Origin: Rhodoferax sp. UBA5149
GTDB taxonomy: Bacteria > Pseudomonadota > Gammaproteobacteria > Burkholderiales > Burkholderiaceae_C
NCBI RefSeq assembly: GCF_002413825.1
Contig: NZ_DHXT01000005.1
Coordinates: forward strand, 1 to 7,577
DNA length: 7,577 bases
Direction: 5' to 3'
The notes under the pieces were generated by a model, which was given only the letters and a program-made list of their open reading frames with translations, made no database searches and had not been told where the DNA came from. Of the stretch, positions 1-7,025 are shown in pieces. How positions within the stretch are numbered: position 1 is the first letter of the stretch; every line of letters starts with the position of its first letter. A program made the translations under genes and the position numbers.

Positions 1-33
1 TGCACTTCGTACTTGAATCCGCGCCTATAAATG

Positions 34-1596
34 TCAGGCGTAGTAGCGGGCCACGTAGTCTTCAAAGCTGCCCTGCTCGGCGCCGTCCAGTTGCTGTTGT
101 TCGCGCCAGGAGGCTTCCACGCTGGCGACAAAGCGGGCGGTCGCGGTCGCGTCCAGCGGTTGCGCTTGCAAATCTCGTGTGTGTTGCTGCGACAGCTGCA
201 TGGCGTGTTTGAAAAAACCGCCGTGTTCGCGCGCCCCCGCCAGCACCTGCGCCGAGGGTGTGCTGTCCGGGTGGTCGATGCGCTCGCGCAAGCATTGCAT
301 CGTCGTGGCATAACGGTTGCCTCCGTAGGCAGCGTCCAGCATCTCGGCGAAGGGCTGCATGTCGTCAAACAAGCCGTGCGCCAAGGGGCGAAAGGGCTGC
401 TCGCGGTTGTGCGCCAGCAGGTTCAGATCGGGCTGGCGGCCGCGGGTGACCACGCGGCTTTTGTTCTCGGCGTTTTCGCTTTGCTCGCGGCTGGTGATGG
501 GCGGGCTGTCGCGGAACAAACACATCAACAGCAGCACATCGGCAAACGTGCCTTGCTCCGGCGCAATGCCGATGTCGATGAACGGGTTCAGGTCAAACAG
601 GCGCACCTCGACGTATTCAACACCGTAGGTTTGCAGGGCTTTGGCCGGGCGCTCGCCGTGTTTTCCAATGCGCTTGGGGCGGATGCCGGCATAAAACTCG
701 TTTTCAATCTGCAGCAGATTGGCGTTGAGCTGCTTCCAGTGGGGGCCGTCGCGCACGCCGATTTCTTCGTAAAACGGGTCCGGCGTGCGGATGGCGGCTT
801 CCAGGGCCTGGGTGTACTCCGCCAGCGAGTTGAAACTTACCTGAAGGCCCGCCTGGGCCCGGTTGTGGTAACCCAGATCGCTCATGCGCAAGCTGGTGGC
901 ATAGGGCGCGTACAGGGTGCCGGGCACCAGTTCCAGCAAGTCCGATTTGCGGCCCTGCAGGAAGGACTCGCAGATGGCCGGGGAGGCGCCAAACAGGTAG
1001 GGAATCAACCAGCCAAAACGCAGAAAATTGCGGATCAAACCGAAATAGCGATCGCTCACAAATTCATGGGCATTGCCGCGGGCCGCGCAACACTCTTTCA
1101 GTGCCAGCCAGAATTCGCTGGGCAAAGACCAGTTGTAATGCGCGCCGGCAATCGTCTGCATGGTGCGGCCATAGCGCAAGCCCAGGCCTTCGCGGTACAC
1201 GGTCTTGAAGCGGGCCGCGTTGGACTTGCCGTAGTCGGCGATCGGGATGTCTTTGTCCTCCCCCAGCACGCAGGGCATGGAGCCGGCCCACAGGTACTCG
1301 CCGTGCAGGTGCTGTGCGCTGTAGCGATGGATGTCATGCAAAAAACGCAGCGGAAAGTCCGGGTCTTGCGAGGGCGGCGTGATGAATTCCAGCAGCGCCT
1401 CGGAGTAGTCGGTGGTGATCCAGGGATGCGTCAGCTTGGAGCCCAGGTCATGCGGGTGCGGGCTGGCTGACATCTTGCCACCGGCGTCGACGCGCAGGCA
1501 TTCGCGCTCATAGCCGCGGGTAATGCCGCGCAGAATCTGCGCTTGCCCGCTCCTGGAAAATTGCTGGACCGCATCGCAGCAGGTGAACTTCAACAT
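34..1596 (-). CDS. gshA: Glutamate-cysteine ligase (gamma-glutamylcysteine synthetase), proteobacterial type
   Basis: Cytosolic enzyme that joins L-glutamate and L-cysteine with ATP to make gamma-glutamylcysteine, the first and usually rate-limiting step of glutathione synthesis. The 520-residue product is nearly the length of E. coli GshA (about 518) and aligns with it from recall end to end. Landmarks are RGYERECLRV (27-36), the LTHPWITTD...ALLEFITP block (55-74), MQTIAGAHYN (146-155), FGWLIPYLFGASPAIC (194-209), YATSLRMSDLGY (232-243), LQIENEFYAGIRPKR (295-309) and GVEYVEVRLFDLNPF (325-339). The glutamate-rich blocks are where the family binds ATP/Mg and substrate. The ATG at 1596 is supported by length and by the position of the RGxERE motif, although no strong Shine-Dalgarno precedes it. 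It is divergent from gor, 187 bp apart. gshB is not in the window. The identification is secure. Confidence 0.96.
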   Translation of the reverse strand: MLKFTCCDAVQQFSRSGQAQILRGITRGYERECLRVDAGGKMSASPHPHDLGSKLTHPWITTDYSEALLEFITPPSQDPDFPLRFLHDIHRYSAQHLHGEYLWAGSMPCVLGEDKDIPIADYGKSNAARFKTVYREGLGLRYGRTMQTIAGAHYNWSLPSEFWLALKECCAARGNAHEFVSDRYFGLIRNFLRFGWLIPYLFGASPAICESFLQGRKSDLLELVPGTLYAPYATSLRMSDLGYHNRAQAGLQVSFNSLAEYTQALEAAIRTPDPFYEEIGVRDGPHWKQLNANLLQIENEFYAGIRPKRIGKHGERPAKALQTYGVEYVEVRLFDLNPFIDIGIAPEQGTFADVLLLMCLFRDSPPITSREQSENAENKSRVVTRGRQPDLNLLAHNREQPFRPLAHGLFDDMQPFAEMLDAAYGGNRYATTMQCLRERIDHPDSTPSAQVLAGAREHGGFFKHAMQLSQQHTRDLQAQPLDATATARFVASVEASWREQQQLDGAEQGSFEDYVARYYA

Positions 1597-1648
1597 GGAC
1601 TCTGGCTTTCTGAAACTTTGCGGGACAGTCCGCAGCTACACGAAGTGA

Positions 1649-1684
1649 GCCAGCCCTGTCCCCAACACTTTGAAATGGGCTGGC
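1649..1684. promoter_or_regulatory. Inverted repeat in the gshA-gor divergent promoter region
   Basis: The 187-bp gap 1597-1783 must hold the promoters of both gshA (leftward) and gor (rightward). Within it GCCAGCCC (1649-1656) and GGGCTGGC (1677-1684) form a perfect 8-bp inverted repeat with a 20-base spacer. It could be an operator or a hairpin in the gor leader. I see no clear sigma70 -35/-10 pair for either gene and do not assign a regulator. Confidence 0.25.
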
Positions 1685-1783
1685 AGTATGGCAGTTTTTG
1701 GGCTTGGCCGTCCGGGGCAGGGCAGGGAACCGGATTCCTGGTTAACCTCAGCCTGTCCGGTAATTAACGTTTGCGAGAACCCC

Positions 1784-3199
1784 ATGACTTCATTTGATTG
1801 TGACCTGTTCGTGATTGGCGGCGGCAGTGGCGGCGTGCGCGCGGCGCGCATGGCCGCGCAGCGTGGTGCGCGCGTCGCCCTGGCCGAAGCGGGCGGCACC
1901 GACGGGCTGGGCGGCACCTGCGTCAACGTCGGCTGCATTCCCAAAAAACTGTACAGCTATGCCGCCCACTTTGCCGAAAGCTTTGAGGAGTCGCACGGTT
2001 TTGGCTGGGAGGGTGAGGCACCGCGACTGAACTGGGCCAGCCTCAAAGCCAACCGCCAGCGCGAGATCACCCGGCTCAACGGCATCTATCTGCAATTGCT
2101 CTCGGGCGCGGGTGTGACGGTGCTCAACGGTTATGCGCGGCTGCTGGATGCCCACACGGTGGAGGTGGATGTGGCGTCGGTTGACGGCGGCATAGCCCAG
2201 CAGCGTTTCACTGCGAAACACATCCTGATCGCGACCGGTGGTACCCCCCACGTGCCGCACATGACGGGTCGAGAGCATGTACTCACTTCCAACGACATGT
2301 TTGACCTGGAGCCGTTCCCGGCGCGCTTGCTGGTGGTGGGCGGCGGCTACATCGCGTGCGAGTTTGCCTCCATCTTCAACGGTCTGGGGGCCCGGGTGAC
2401 GCAGTTGTACCGGGGCGAGCAGGTGCTGCGCGGCTTTGATGAGGAGGTGCGCCACTTCTGTGCCGCTGAAATGCGCAAGGCCGGGGTGGACCTGCATCTG
2501 AACGCCGGGGTGCTGGCCATTCACCGCACGCCGCAGGGGTTGGAAGTGAGCCTGGAAGGTGGCGGCGCGCTGATGGTGGACGCCGTGCTGTACGCCACGG
2601 GTCGCGTTCCCAACGTGCAGGGTTTGGGGCTGGAACGGGTGGGCGTGGCCCAAAGTGCGCAGGGCGCCGTGCTGGTGAATGACGACTATCAGACCAATGT
2701 GCCGTCCATCCATGCGCTGGGTGACGTCACCGCGCGCGTGCAACTGACGCCGGTGGCGCTGGGCGAGGCGATGGTGCTGGTGGACCAGCTGTTCGGTCCG
2801 GCGGCGGGCAAGGCCGCGCGCAACATGAGCTACCAGTTCATCCCGACGGCGGTGTTCACGCACCCCAATATCGGGACCGTCGGCTACACCGAGGCGGATG
2901 CGCGCCAGCGCTTTGGCCGGGTGACGGTCTATCGCAGTGAATTCAAGGCACTCAAGCACACGCTCAGCGGCAGCACGGAGCGTACGCTGATGAAGTTGCT
3001 GGTGGAAGACGCGACCGACCGCGTGGTCGGCCTGCACATGGTCGGGCCGGACGCCGGCGAGGTGGTGCAGGGCTTTGCCGTGGCCATGAAAGCCGGGGCG
3101 ACCAAGGCGGTCTTTGACAGCACGATTGGCATCCATCCGACGGCGGCGGAAGAGTTTGTGACGATGCGCGAGCCGGTGGCCTCGGCCATCAAGCCCTGA
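1784..3199 (+). CDS. gor: Glutathione reductase (NADPH), FAD flavoprotein disulfide reductase
   Basis: Reduces glutathione disulfide to two GSH with NADPH and keeps the cytosolic thiol pool reduced. From ATG 1784 the product is 471 residues, typical for the family. Visible in order: FAD-binding GGGSGG (12-17); the redox-active disulfide GGTCVNVGCIPKK with C46 and C51; NADPH-binding GGGYIACEF (186-194) with R210 and R216 after it, the arginine pair that favours NADPH over NADH; the second FAD motif ALGDVT (311-316); and the C-terminal dimer-interface HPTAAEE with the catalytic H451/E456 pair. The reading frame stays open upstream to a TTG at 1670, but those 38 extra residues are not family-like and precede the normal start MTSFDCDLFVIGGG. 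A weak GAGAA lies before the ATG. Trypanothione or mercuric reductase is unlikely given the glutathione-reductase-like C-terminus and the neighbouring gshA. Confidence 0.94.
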   Translation: MTSFDCDLFVIGGGSGGVRAARMAAQRGARVALAEAGGTDGLGGTCVNVGCIPKKLYSYAAHFAESFEESHGFGWEGEAPRLNWASLKANRQREITRLNGIYLQLLSGAGVTVLNGYARLLDAHTVEVDVASVDGGIAQQRFTAKHILIATGGTPHVPHMTGREHVLTSNDMFDLEPFPARLLVVGGGYIACEFASIFNGLGARVTQLYRGEQVLRGFDEEVRHFCAAEMRKAGVDLHLNAGVLAIHRTPQGLEVSLEGGGALMVDAVLYATGRVPNVQGLGLERVGVAQSAQGAVLVNDDYQTNVPSIHALGDVTARVQLTPVALGEAMVLVDQLFGPAAGKAARNMSYQFIPTAVFTHPNIGTVGYTEADARQRFGRVTVYRSEFKALKHTLSGSTERTLMKLLVEDATDRVVGLHMVGPDAGEVVQGFAVAMKAGATKAVFDSTIGIHPTAAEEFVTMREPVASAIKP

Positions 3200-3250
3200 G
3201 TCGACCCACCCTCCGCGCCATCCCTCTACCAGACCAAGCACAATAGCGCC

Positions 3251-4744
3251 ATGCCCTACCTTCCTGCCTTCATCGCCCCCTCCCGTTTCACCGACCCGGC
3301 GGCCGCACTGGCCAAGGTGCGTGAAATCTACGACACCAACATCGCCCACCTGCGCGAGGCCATGCAGCGCTTTGTGGCCGGCGACACCTTGCCCGGCCAT
3401 GTGCGCGCCTGCTACCCATTTGTGCGGGTGCAGACCGACACCGTGGCGCGCCTGAAATCATCGCAAAGTGCGCACCTGAGCTACGGCTTTGTGGCCGGTC
3501 CCGGCCGCTTTGAGACCACCTTGAGCCGCCCTGATCTGTATGCCGACTACTACCTGGAGCAATTCACCCTGCTGCTGCAGAATCACCAGGTCGAGCTGGA
3601 AGTGGGCACCAGCACGCAGCCGATCCCGGTGCACTTTTCGTTCGCGGAGCACGACCATATCGAGGGCAGTCTGAGCCCGGAGCGTCGCCAGTTGATGCGC
3701 GACGTATTTGATTTGCCCGATCTGGCCGCCATGGACGACGGTATCTCCAATGGCACTTATGTGCCGCGCCCCGGCGAGCCGCAGCCGCTCTCCTTGTTCA
3801 CGGCGCCGCGGGTCGACTATTCGCTGCACCGCTTGCGCCACTACACCGGCACCGCGCCCGAGCATTTCCAGAACTTTGTGCTTTTCACCAATTACCAGTT
3901 TTACATTGATGAGTTTGTGCGCCTGGGGCATGAGGCCATGGCCAACCCGAACAGCGAGTACGTCGCGTTTGTGGAGCCCGGCAATGTGGTGACGCGCCGC
4001 GTCGGCACCCTGGTGCTGGCGGGCGACGAGCTCGGCAAAGTGCCGCCACGCCTGCCGCAAATGCCGGGCTACCACCTGGTGCGCGCCGACCGCGGCGGCA
4101 TCACCATGGTCAACATCGGCGTCGGGCCCGCCAATGCCAAAACCATCACCGACCACATTGCCGTGTTGCGCCCGCACGCCTGGATCATGCTGGGCCACTG
4201 CGCCGGTCTGCGCAACACCCAGCAGCTGGGCGACTACGTGCTGGCGCATGGCTATGTGCGTGAAGACCATGTGCTGGACGAAGAGCTGCCGCTGTGGGTG
4301 CCGATCCCCGCGCTGGCCGAAATTCAGCTGGCGCTGGAGGCCGCGGTGTCGCAGGTGACCCAGCTCAAAGGGCCGGAGCTCAAGCGCATCATGCGCACCG
4401 GCACCGTCGCCAGCACCGACAACCGCAACTGGGAGCTGTTGCCCGACAACGGCCCGCAGCGCCGTTTCAGCCAGAGCCGCGCCGTCGCCCTGGACATGGA
4501 AAGCGCCACCATCGCCGCCAACGGTTTTCGTTTCCGGGTGCCTTACGGCACGCTCTTGTGCGTGAGCGACAAGCCCCTGCATGGCGAGATCAAGCTGCCC
4601 GGCATGGCGAATCACTTCTACCGCGAACGGGTGGACCAGCATCTGCGCATCGGCATTCGCGCCATCGAGCTGCTGCGGGCCGAAGGCGTGGACCAGCTGC
4701 ACAGCCGCAAGCTGCGCAGCTTTGCGGAGGTGGCGTTTCAGTAG
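3251..4744 (+). CDS. amn: AMP nucleosidase
   Basis: Hydrolyses AMP to adenine and ribose 5-phosphate, acting in adenylate-pool control and purine salvage. The 497-residue protein matches E. coli Amn (about 484) from recall throughout. The N-terminal AMP-nucleosidase domain spans roughly 15-190, including VDYSLHRLRHYTGTAPEHFQ (188-207) at its junction with the next domain. The C-terminal phosphorylase-like (PNP/UDP family) domain contains ITMVNIGVGPANAKTITDH (284-302), WIMLGHCAGLR (311-321), LDMESATIAANGFRFRVPYG (414-433) and SDKPLHGEIKLPG (439-451). M416-E417 is the family's characteristic nucleoside-binding Met-Glu pair. The protein ends with LHSRKLRSF, also conserved in Amn. It starts 51 bp after gor on the same strand, so co-transcription is possible, but there is no functional link to glutathione. 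No good Shine-Dalgarno precedes the ATG. Confidence 0.95.
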   Translation: MPYLPAFIAPSRFTDPAAALAKVREIYDTNIAHLREAMQRFVAGDTLPGHVRACYPFVRVQTDTVARLKSSQSAHLSYGFVAGPGRFETTLSRPDLYADYYLEQFTLLLQNHQVELEVGTSTQPIPVHFSFAEHDHIEGSLSPERRQLMRDVFDLPDLAAMDDGISNGTYVPRPGEPQPLSLFTAPRVDYSLHRLRHYTGTAPEHFQNFVLFTNYQFYIDEFVRLGHEAMANPNSEYVAFVEPGNVVTRRVGTLVLAGDELGKVPPRLPQMPGYHLVRADRGGITMVNIGVGPANAKTITDHIAVLRPHAWIMLGHCAGLRNTQQLGDYVLAHGYVREDHVLDEELPLWVPIPALAEIQLALEAAVSQVTQLKGPELKRIMRTGTVASTDNRNWELLPDNGPQRRFSQSRAVALDMESATIAANGFRFRVPYGTLLCVSDKPLHGEIKLPGMANHFYRERVDQHLRIGIRAIELLRAEGVDQLHSRKLRSFAEVAFQ

Positions 4745-4747
4745 TTT

Positions 4748-4810
4748 TGAGCCAAACCAGGCTCTAGCGCGCGCCCCTTGTGCGCCAAACGCTACTTTTT
4801 GGATAGCAAA
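4748..4810. repeat. Degenerate intergenic repeat/stem-loop downstream of amn (Comamonadaceae-like)
   Basis: Just after the amn stop the DNA reads TGAGCCAAACCAGGCTCTAG, then a GC-rich hairpin-like stretch (AGCGCGC...GCGC...CGCT, 4766-4794), then GCTACTTTTTGGATAGC (4791-4807) with GCTA/TAGC ends. This order (GAGCC-AAA-AGGCTC-TAGCGC...GCTA-T-run-TAGC) resembles a high-copy intergenic repeat that I recall from Comamonadaceae genomes. It may act as an amn transcription terminator. The family assignment is from memory, and the copy is clearly imperfect. Confidence 0.4.
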
Positions 4811-5117
4811 ATTTAGACTATACGTCGCTTCACTTTGGACGCCGCAAACGCTCAAGGCTGACGTATTGCTCGTCCGGGGACAAATTGCCTGCAAGTAGCA
4901 GCTGTTGTTCAAAGTTGGGATGCGAATTTCAGCTTGAGACACGTTCCTGACATAGCGTGTGCCGAACTGCCTTCTCCAGAGCCGACATTGACATTAACAA
5001 CTCGAACGTCGGAAATGTGGCGTCGATTTCGATGTCGCTGCACCCGCACCCGACCAGCAGCTAACTTTCAAATCGTGCCCGCTATGAACGGGTCAAGCAT
5101 TGACGGTGAACTATCAG
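4811..5117. other. Intergenic stretch with no recognisable gene
   Basis: Short open frames occur on both strands, but none has a ribosome-binding site, recognisable residues or coding character. The only local structures noticed are a small hairpin CCCGCTATGAACGGG near 5079 and a short tandem GACATT/GACATT near 4983. It may be decayed sequence at the junction between the housekeeping block and the metal module. Confidence 0.5.
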
Positions 5118-5274
5118 CTAGGAGTCTGGGCGGCAGAAGAAAAGGCACCCAAAAAGTGACGTTTTCGGGGGTACCTGACCCCTTGGCTTCATCGAGATAA
5201 TGCAGCCAGCGCCGTTCTGAGAGGTTGAAAATTCTCTGAAGATTTTCATTTCCTTCTGCCGCCCAGACTCCTAG
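5118..5274. mobile_element. MITE-like element with perfect 22-bp terminal inverted repeats
   Basis: Positions 5118-5139 and 5253-5274 are exact reverse complements over 22 bp, separated by 113 bp. The outermost four bases of each arm are CTAG, a palindrome that could be a 4-bp target duplication. If so, the element proper is 5122-5270 with ends beginning GAGTCTGGGCGGCAGAAG. The complementarity stops sharply at both outer ends. No transposase is present, and the length (149 or 157 bp) suits a non-autonomous element. The interior holds a smaller hairpin, GGGGT-ACCTG-ACCCC (5168-5182). A 72-residue minus-strand frame (5068-5286) crosses the element and runs past both ends; it is probably fortuitous. 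The element lies between the convergent amn and permease genes. Its transposase family is not identified. Confidence 0.6.
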
Positions 5275-5327
5275 GGGTAAGTCCAATCGAGCCCTTGAGC
5301 GCGACAGATCGCATGTATGAATGGGCC

Positions 5328-6389
5328 TCAGGAATGCGAATGCCGATGGTGAATATCAGGGAAATGCGCATGGTGATGCTTCAACTTCACATGCTGGTGC
5401 CCATGGGTATGCGGCTCCATGCCATTCCAGTCGAAATCATGGGTGTGCAGGTGGTGCGCATCGTGCCGGTGTCTATGCCCATGAGAGAACTCCGTGTGCT
5501 CATGATCAGGCGCATGGTGCTCGGTGAGATGCAGCCAGACGCCTGCCGCCATCAAAGCCGCAGCAATCCAAAAGACGGCGCTGGTGGGCTCTGCGAACAC
5601 GGCAATTGACAGGGCTGCACCTACGAATGGCGCGGTGGAGAAATACGCACCCGTGCGCGCCGTTCCCAAGCCACGCAAGGCAAGAACAAACAACACCAGA
5701 CTCAAGCCATAACCCAAAAAGCCAATCAACAGGGCAGATGACAATAATCCCGTTGCGGGCCACGTGGCACCCAGTGCAAATCCAAGACCTGTATTGACGC
5801 ATCCAGCTACCAGGCCTTTGCTGCCAGCGATGAACAGGGCATCAGATGCAGACACCTTGCGTGTGAGGTTGTTATCAATAGCCCAAGCCAGGCATGCCCC
5901 TGCCAAAGCCAAGTGGCCGATACCGACAGCAGACGCATCGCCTGTTGGCCAAGCCAGCACGCCCCCGCCCGCGACAATCAACACCATTCCCAGCACGATG
6001 CGCCGGTCTGTGTTCTCCCGAAACACCAGCCAGGCAAGTACCGCTGTTAGCACCGATTCAAGGTTGAGAAAGAGCGAAGCCGTGGCGGCCGTGGTGTGAG
6101 CGAGTCCAACCATCAGCAGCAGCGGTCCCAGCACACCGCCGAAGGCAATGGCGCCCAACAACCAGGGCCATTCATGTTTCGGCAGACCTGTCGCTTGCCA
6201 GCCCTTGTCGCGTAGCAGCCGAATCAAGGTCAGACCGAGTCCACTTCCGAAATAGAGCAGTCCTGCCAACAAAAATGGGGACGACGTGGAAAATCCATCC
6301 CCAACAAGTTGCTTGGCAAACGGCGTACTGGCCCCGAACAGGATGGCCGCGCCCAGCGCGGGCAAGGCGGCGCGGTGTAACGAACTCAT
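5328..6389 (-). CDS. EamA/DMT-family permease with a histidine-rich cytosolic-type tail
   Basis: Inner-membrane drug/metabolite-superfamily transporter; the substrate is unknown. The 353-residue product has about ten hydrophobic segments arranged as two EamA repeats, roughly 8-145 (starting LPALGAAILFGASTPFAKQLV) and 155-288. EamA-like features include TTAATASLFLNLESVLTAVLAWLVF (99-123) and its second-half counterpart at 246-268. Residues 291-353 form a tail with 24 histidines in 63 residues, rich in HxH and HHxH patterns and ending in PDIHHRHSHS, which suggests metal binding. I recall similar His tails on DMT permeases of other proteobacteria. The ATG at 6389 overlaps the upstream methyltransferase stop as ATGA, indicating translational coupling. 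A GTG 18 bases further upstream (6407) would add MPKDDD and is less likely. Metal or metalloid-conjugate export is an inference from the tail and from the merR context. Confidence 0.88.
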   Translation of the reverse strand: MSSLHRAALPALGAAILFGASTPFAKQLVGDGFSTSSPFLLAGLLYFGSGLGLTLIRLLRDKGWQATGLPKHEWPWLLGAIAFGGVLGPLLLMVGLAHTTAATASLFLNLESVLTAVLAWLVFRENTDRRIVLGMVLIVAGGGVLAWPTGDASAVGIGHLALAGACLAWAIDNNLTRKVSASDALFIAGSKGLVAGCVNTGLGFALGATWPATGLLSSALLIGFLGYGLSLVLFVLALRGLGTARTGAYFSTAPFVGAALSIAVFAEPTSAVFWIAAALMAAGVWLHLTEHHAPDHEHTEFSHGHRHRHDAHHLHTHDFDWNGMEPHTHGHQHVKLKHHHAHFPDIHHRHSHS

Positions 6390-7006
6390 GTCGTCATCTT
6401 TCGGCACATGCAGTAAATGAATTGCTGATCAGTACCAAAAGGCGTGTGATGCAACTGCTCTTCATGGGTCAGCATGGTGAACGCCTCGCCGAACTCGGCG
6501 TGCAGTTCGTCCGGCGCGTAGTGCATGACTGGCAGACCACTGCACTGTGTTGGGCCATTGGTGCCGAAGGTAGCCATGATGACGTGTCCACCGGGCTTGA
6601 GGGCTCGCAAAACCTGTTTCACATAGGCAGCGCGATCTTCCTCGGAAGTTAGAAAGTGAAAGACCGCGCGGTCATGCCAGAGGTCAAGACTGTAGGGTTC
6701 GAACTGCACACGGGTGATGTCAGCCTCCATCCAGCGCACGCCGTCCCCGCGTACGCCCAGGCGACGATGACTCTCAGCCAAGGCGGCCCCGGACAGGTCA
6801 AGCACCGTGATGTTGCGAAAACCATCTGCCAGCAAATCATCGACCAGTGTGGACGCTCCACCTCCTACGTCGATGATGGCGGCGTCCCGGCTGAGGCCAC
6901 TGTCGCGAATCAGGCGCATCGACATATCGGCATGCGGCTGAAACCAGCTCACGCCATCGGGGGCCTTGGTGGAATAGACCTTTTCCCAGTGATCCTTGTT
7001 TTGCAT
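6386..7006 (-). CDS. Class I SAM-dependent methyltransferase in a merR operon
   Basis: Soluble Rossmann-fold methyltransferase of 206 residues; the substrate is unknown. SAM-binding motif I is IIDVGGGAS (44-52), followed by the acidic strand end VLDLSGAAL (68-76), EADITR (94-99), DLWHDRAVFHFL (108-119) and LKPGG (136-140), the usual class I order. The N-terminus HWEKVYSTKAPDGVSWFQPH is typical of a small bacterial family I recognise only as generic methyltransferases. Cysteines occur at C155, C199 and C201 (CMCRK near the end), but no arsenite-methyltransferase-like cysteine set is evident. The start at 7006 is fixed by AAGGAG (7013-7018) six bases upstream. The frame extends upstream to 7228 only by overlapping merR. 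It follows the merR stop by 19 bp and overlaps the permease start. It may modify a metabolite or metal-stress product that the permease then exports; this is inference. Confidence 0.9.
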   Translation of the reverse strand: MQNKDHWEKVYSTKAPDGVSWFQPHADMSMRLIRDSGLSRDAAIIDVGGGASTLVDDLLADGFRNITVLDLSGAALAESHRRLGVRGDGVRWMEADITRVQFEPYSLDLWHDRAVFHFLTSEEDRAAYVKQVLRALKPGGHVIMATFGTNGPTQCSGLPVMHYAPDELHAEFGEAFTMLTHEEQLHHTPFGTDQQFIYCMCRKMTT

Positions 7007-7012
7007 GATGCG

Positions 7013-7018
7013 CTCCTT
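7013..7018 (-). promoter_or_regulatory. Ribosome-binding site fixing the methyltransferase start
   Basis: AAGGAG on the minus strand, six bases before the ATG at 7006, in the short gap after merR. It rules out the longer start at 7228, which would add 74 non-homologous residues inside merR. Confidence 0.8.
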
Positions 7019-7025
7019 CAATTTT

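Noticed and set aside
31..1470. 479-residue plus-strand open frame opposite gshA
   Set aside because: Antisense shadow of a secure gshA; GC-rich codon bias leaves the opposite frames open, and the residues match no family.
1670..1783. N-terminal extension of gor from a TTG codon
   Set aside because: The 38 extra residues are not family-like; the ATG at 1784 gives the normal length and places the FAD motif correctly.
3239..3250. -10-like CACAAT six bases before the amn ATG, suggesting a leaderless transcript
   Set aside because: No matching -35 at a suitable distance, so the hexamer alone is not enough to call a promoter.
1790..3400. 536-residue minus-strand open frame opposite gor
   Set aside because: His/Arg/Gly-rich shadow of gor, running into amn; no start context or domain.
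3458..4942. 494-residue minus-strand open frame opposite amn
   Set aside because: Shadow of amn with no recognisable domain; long open antisense frames are expected at this GC content.
5068..5286. 72-residue minus-strand frame across the inverted-repeat element
   Set aside because: It spans both inverted arms and runs past them, has no ribosome-binding site or known domain; more likely a chance frame or remnant than a gene.
5295..5609. Plus-strand Met-rich open frame opposite the permease tail
   Set aside because: The Met richness is the complement of the CAT/CAC histidine codons in the permease tail.
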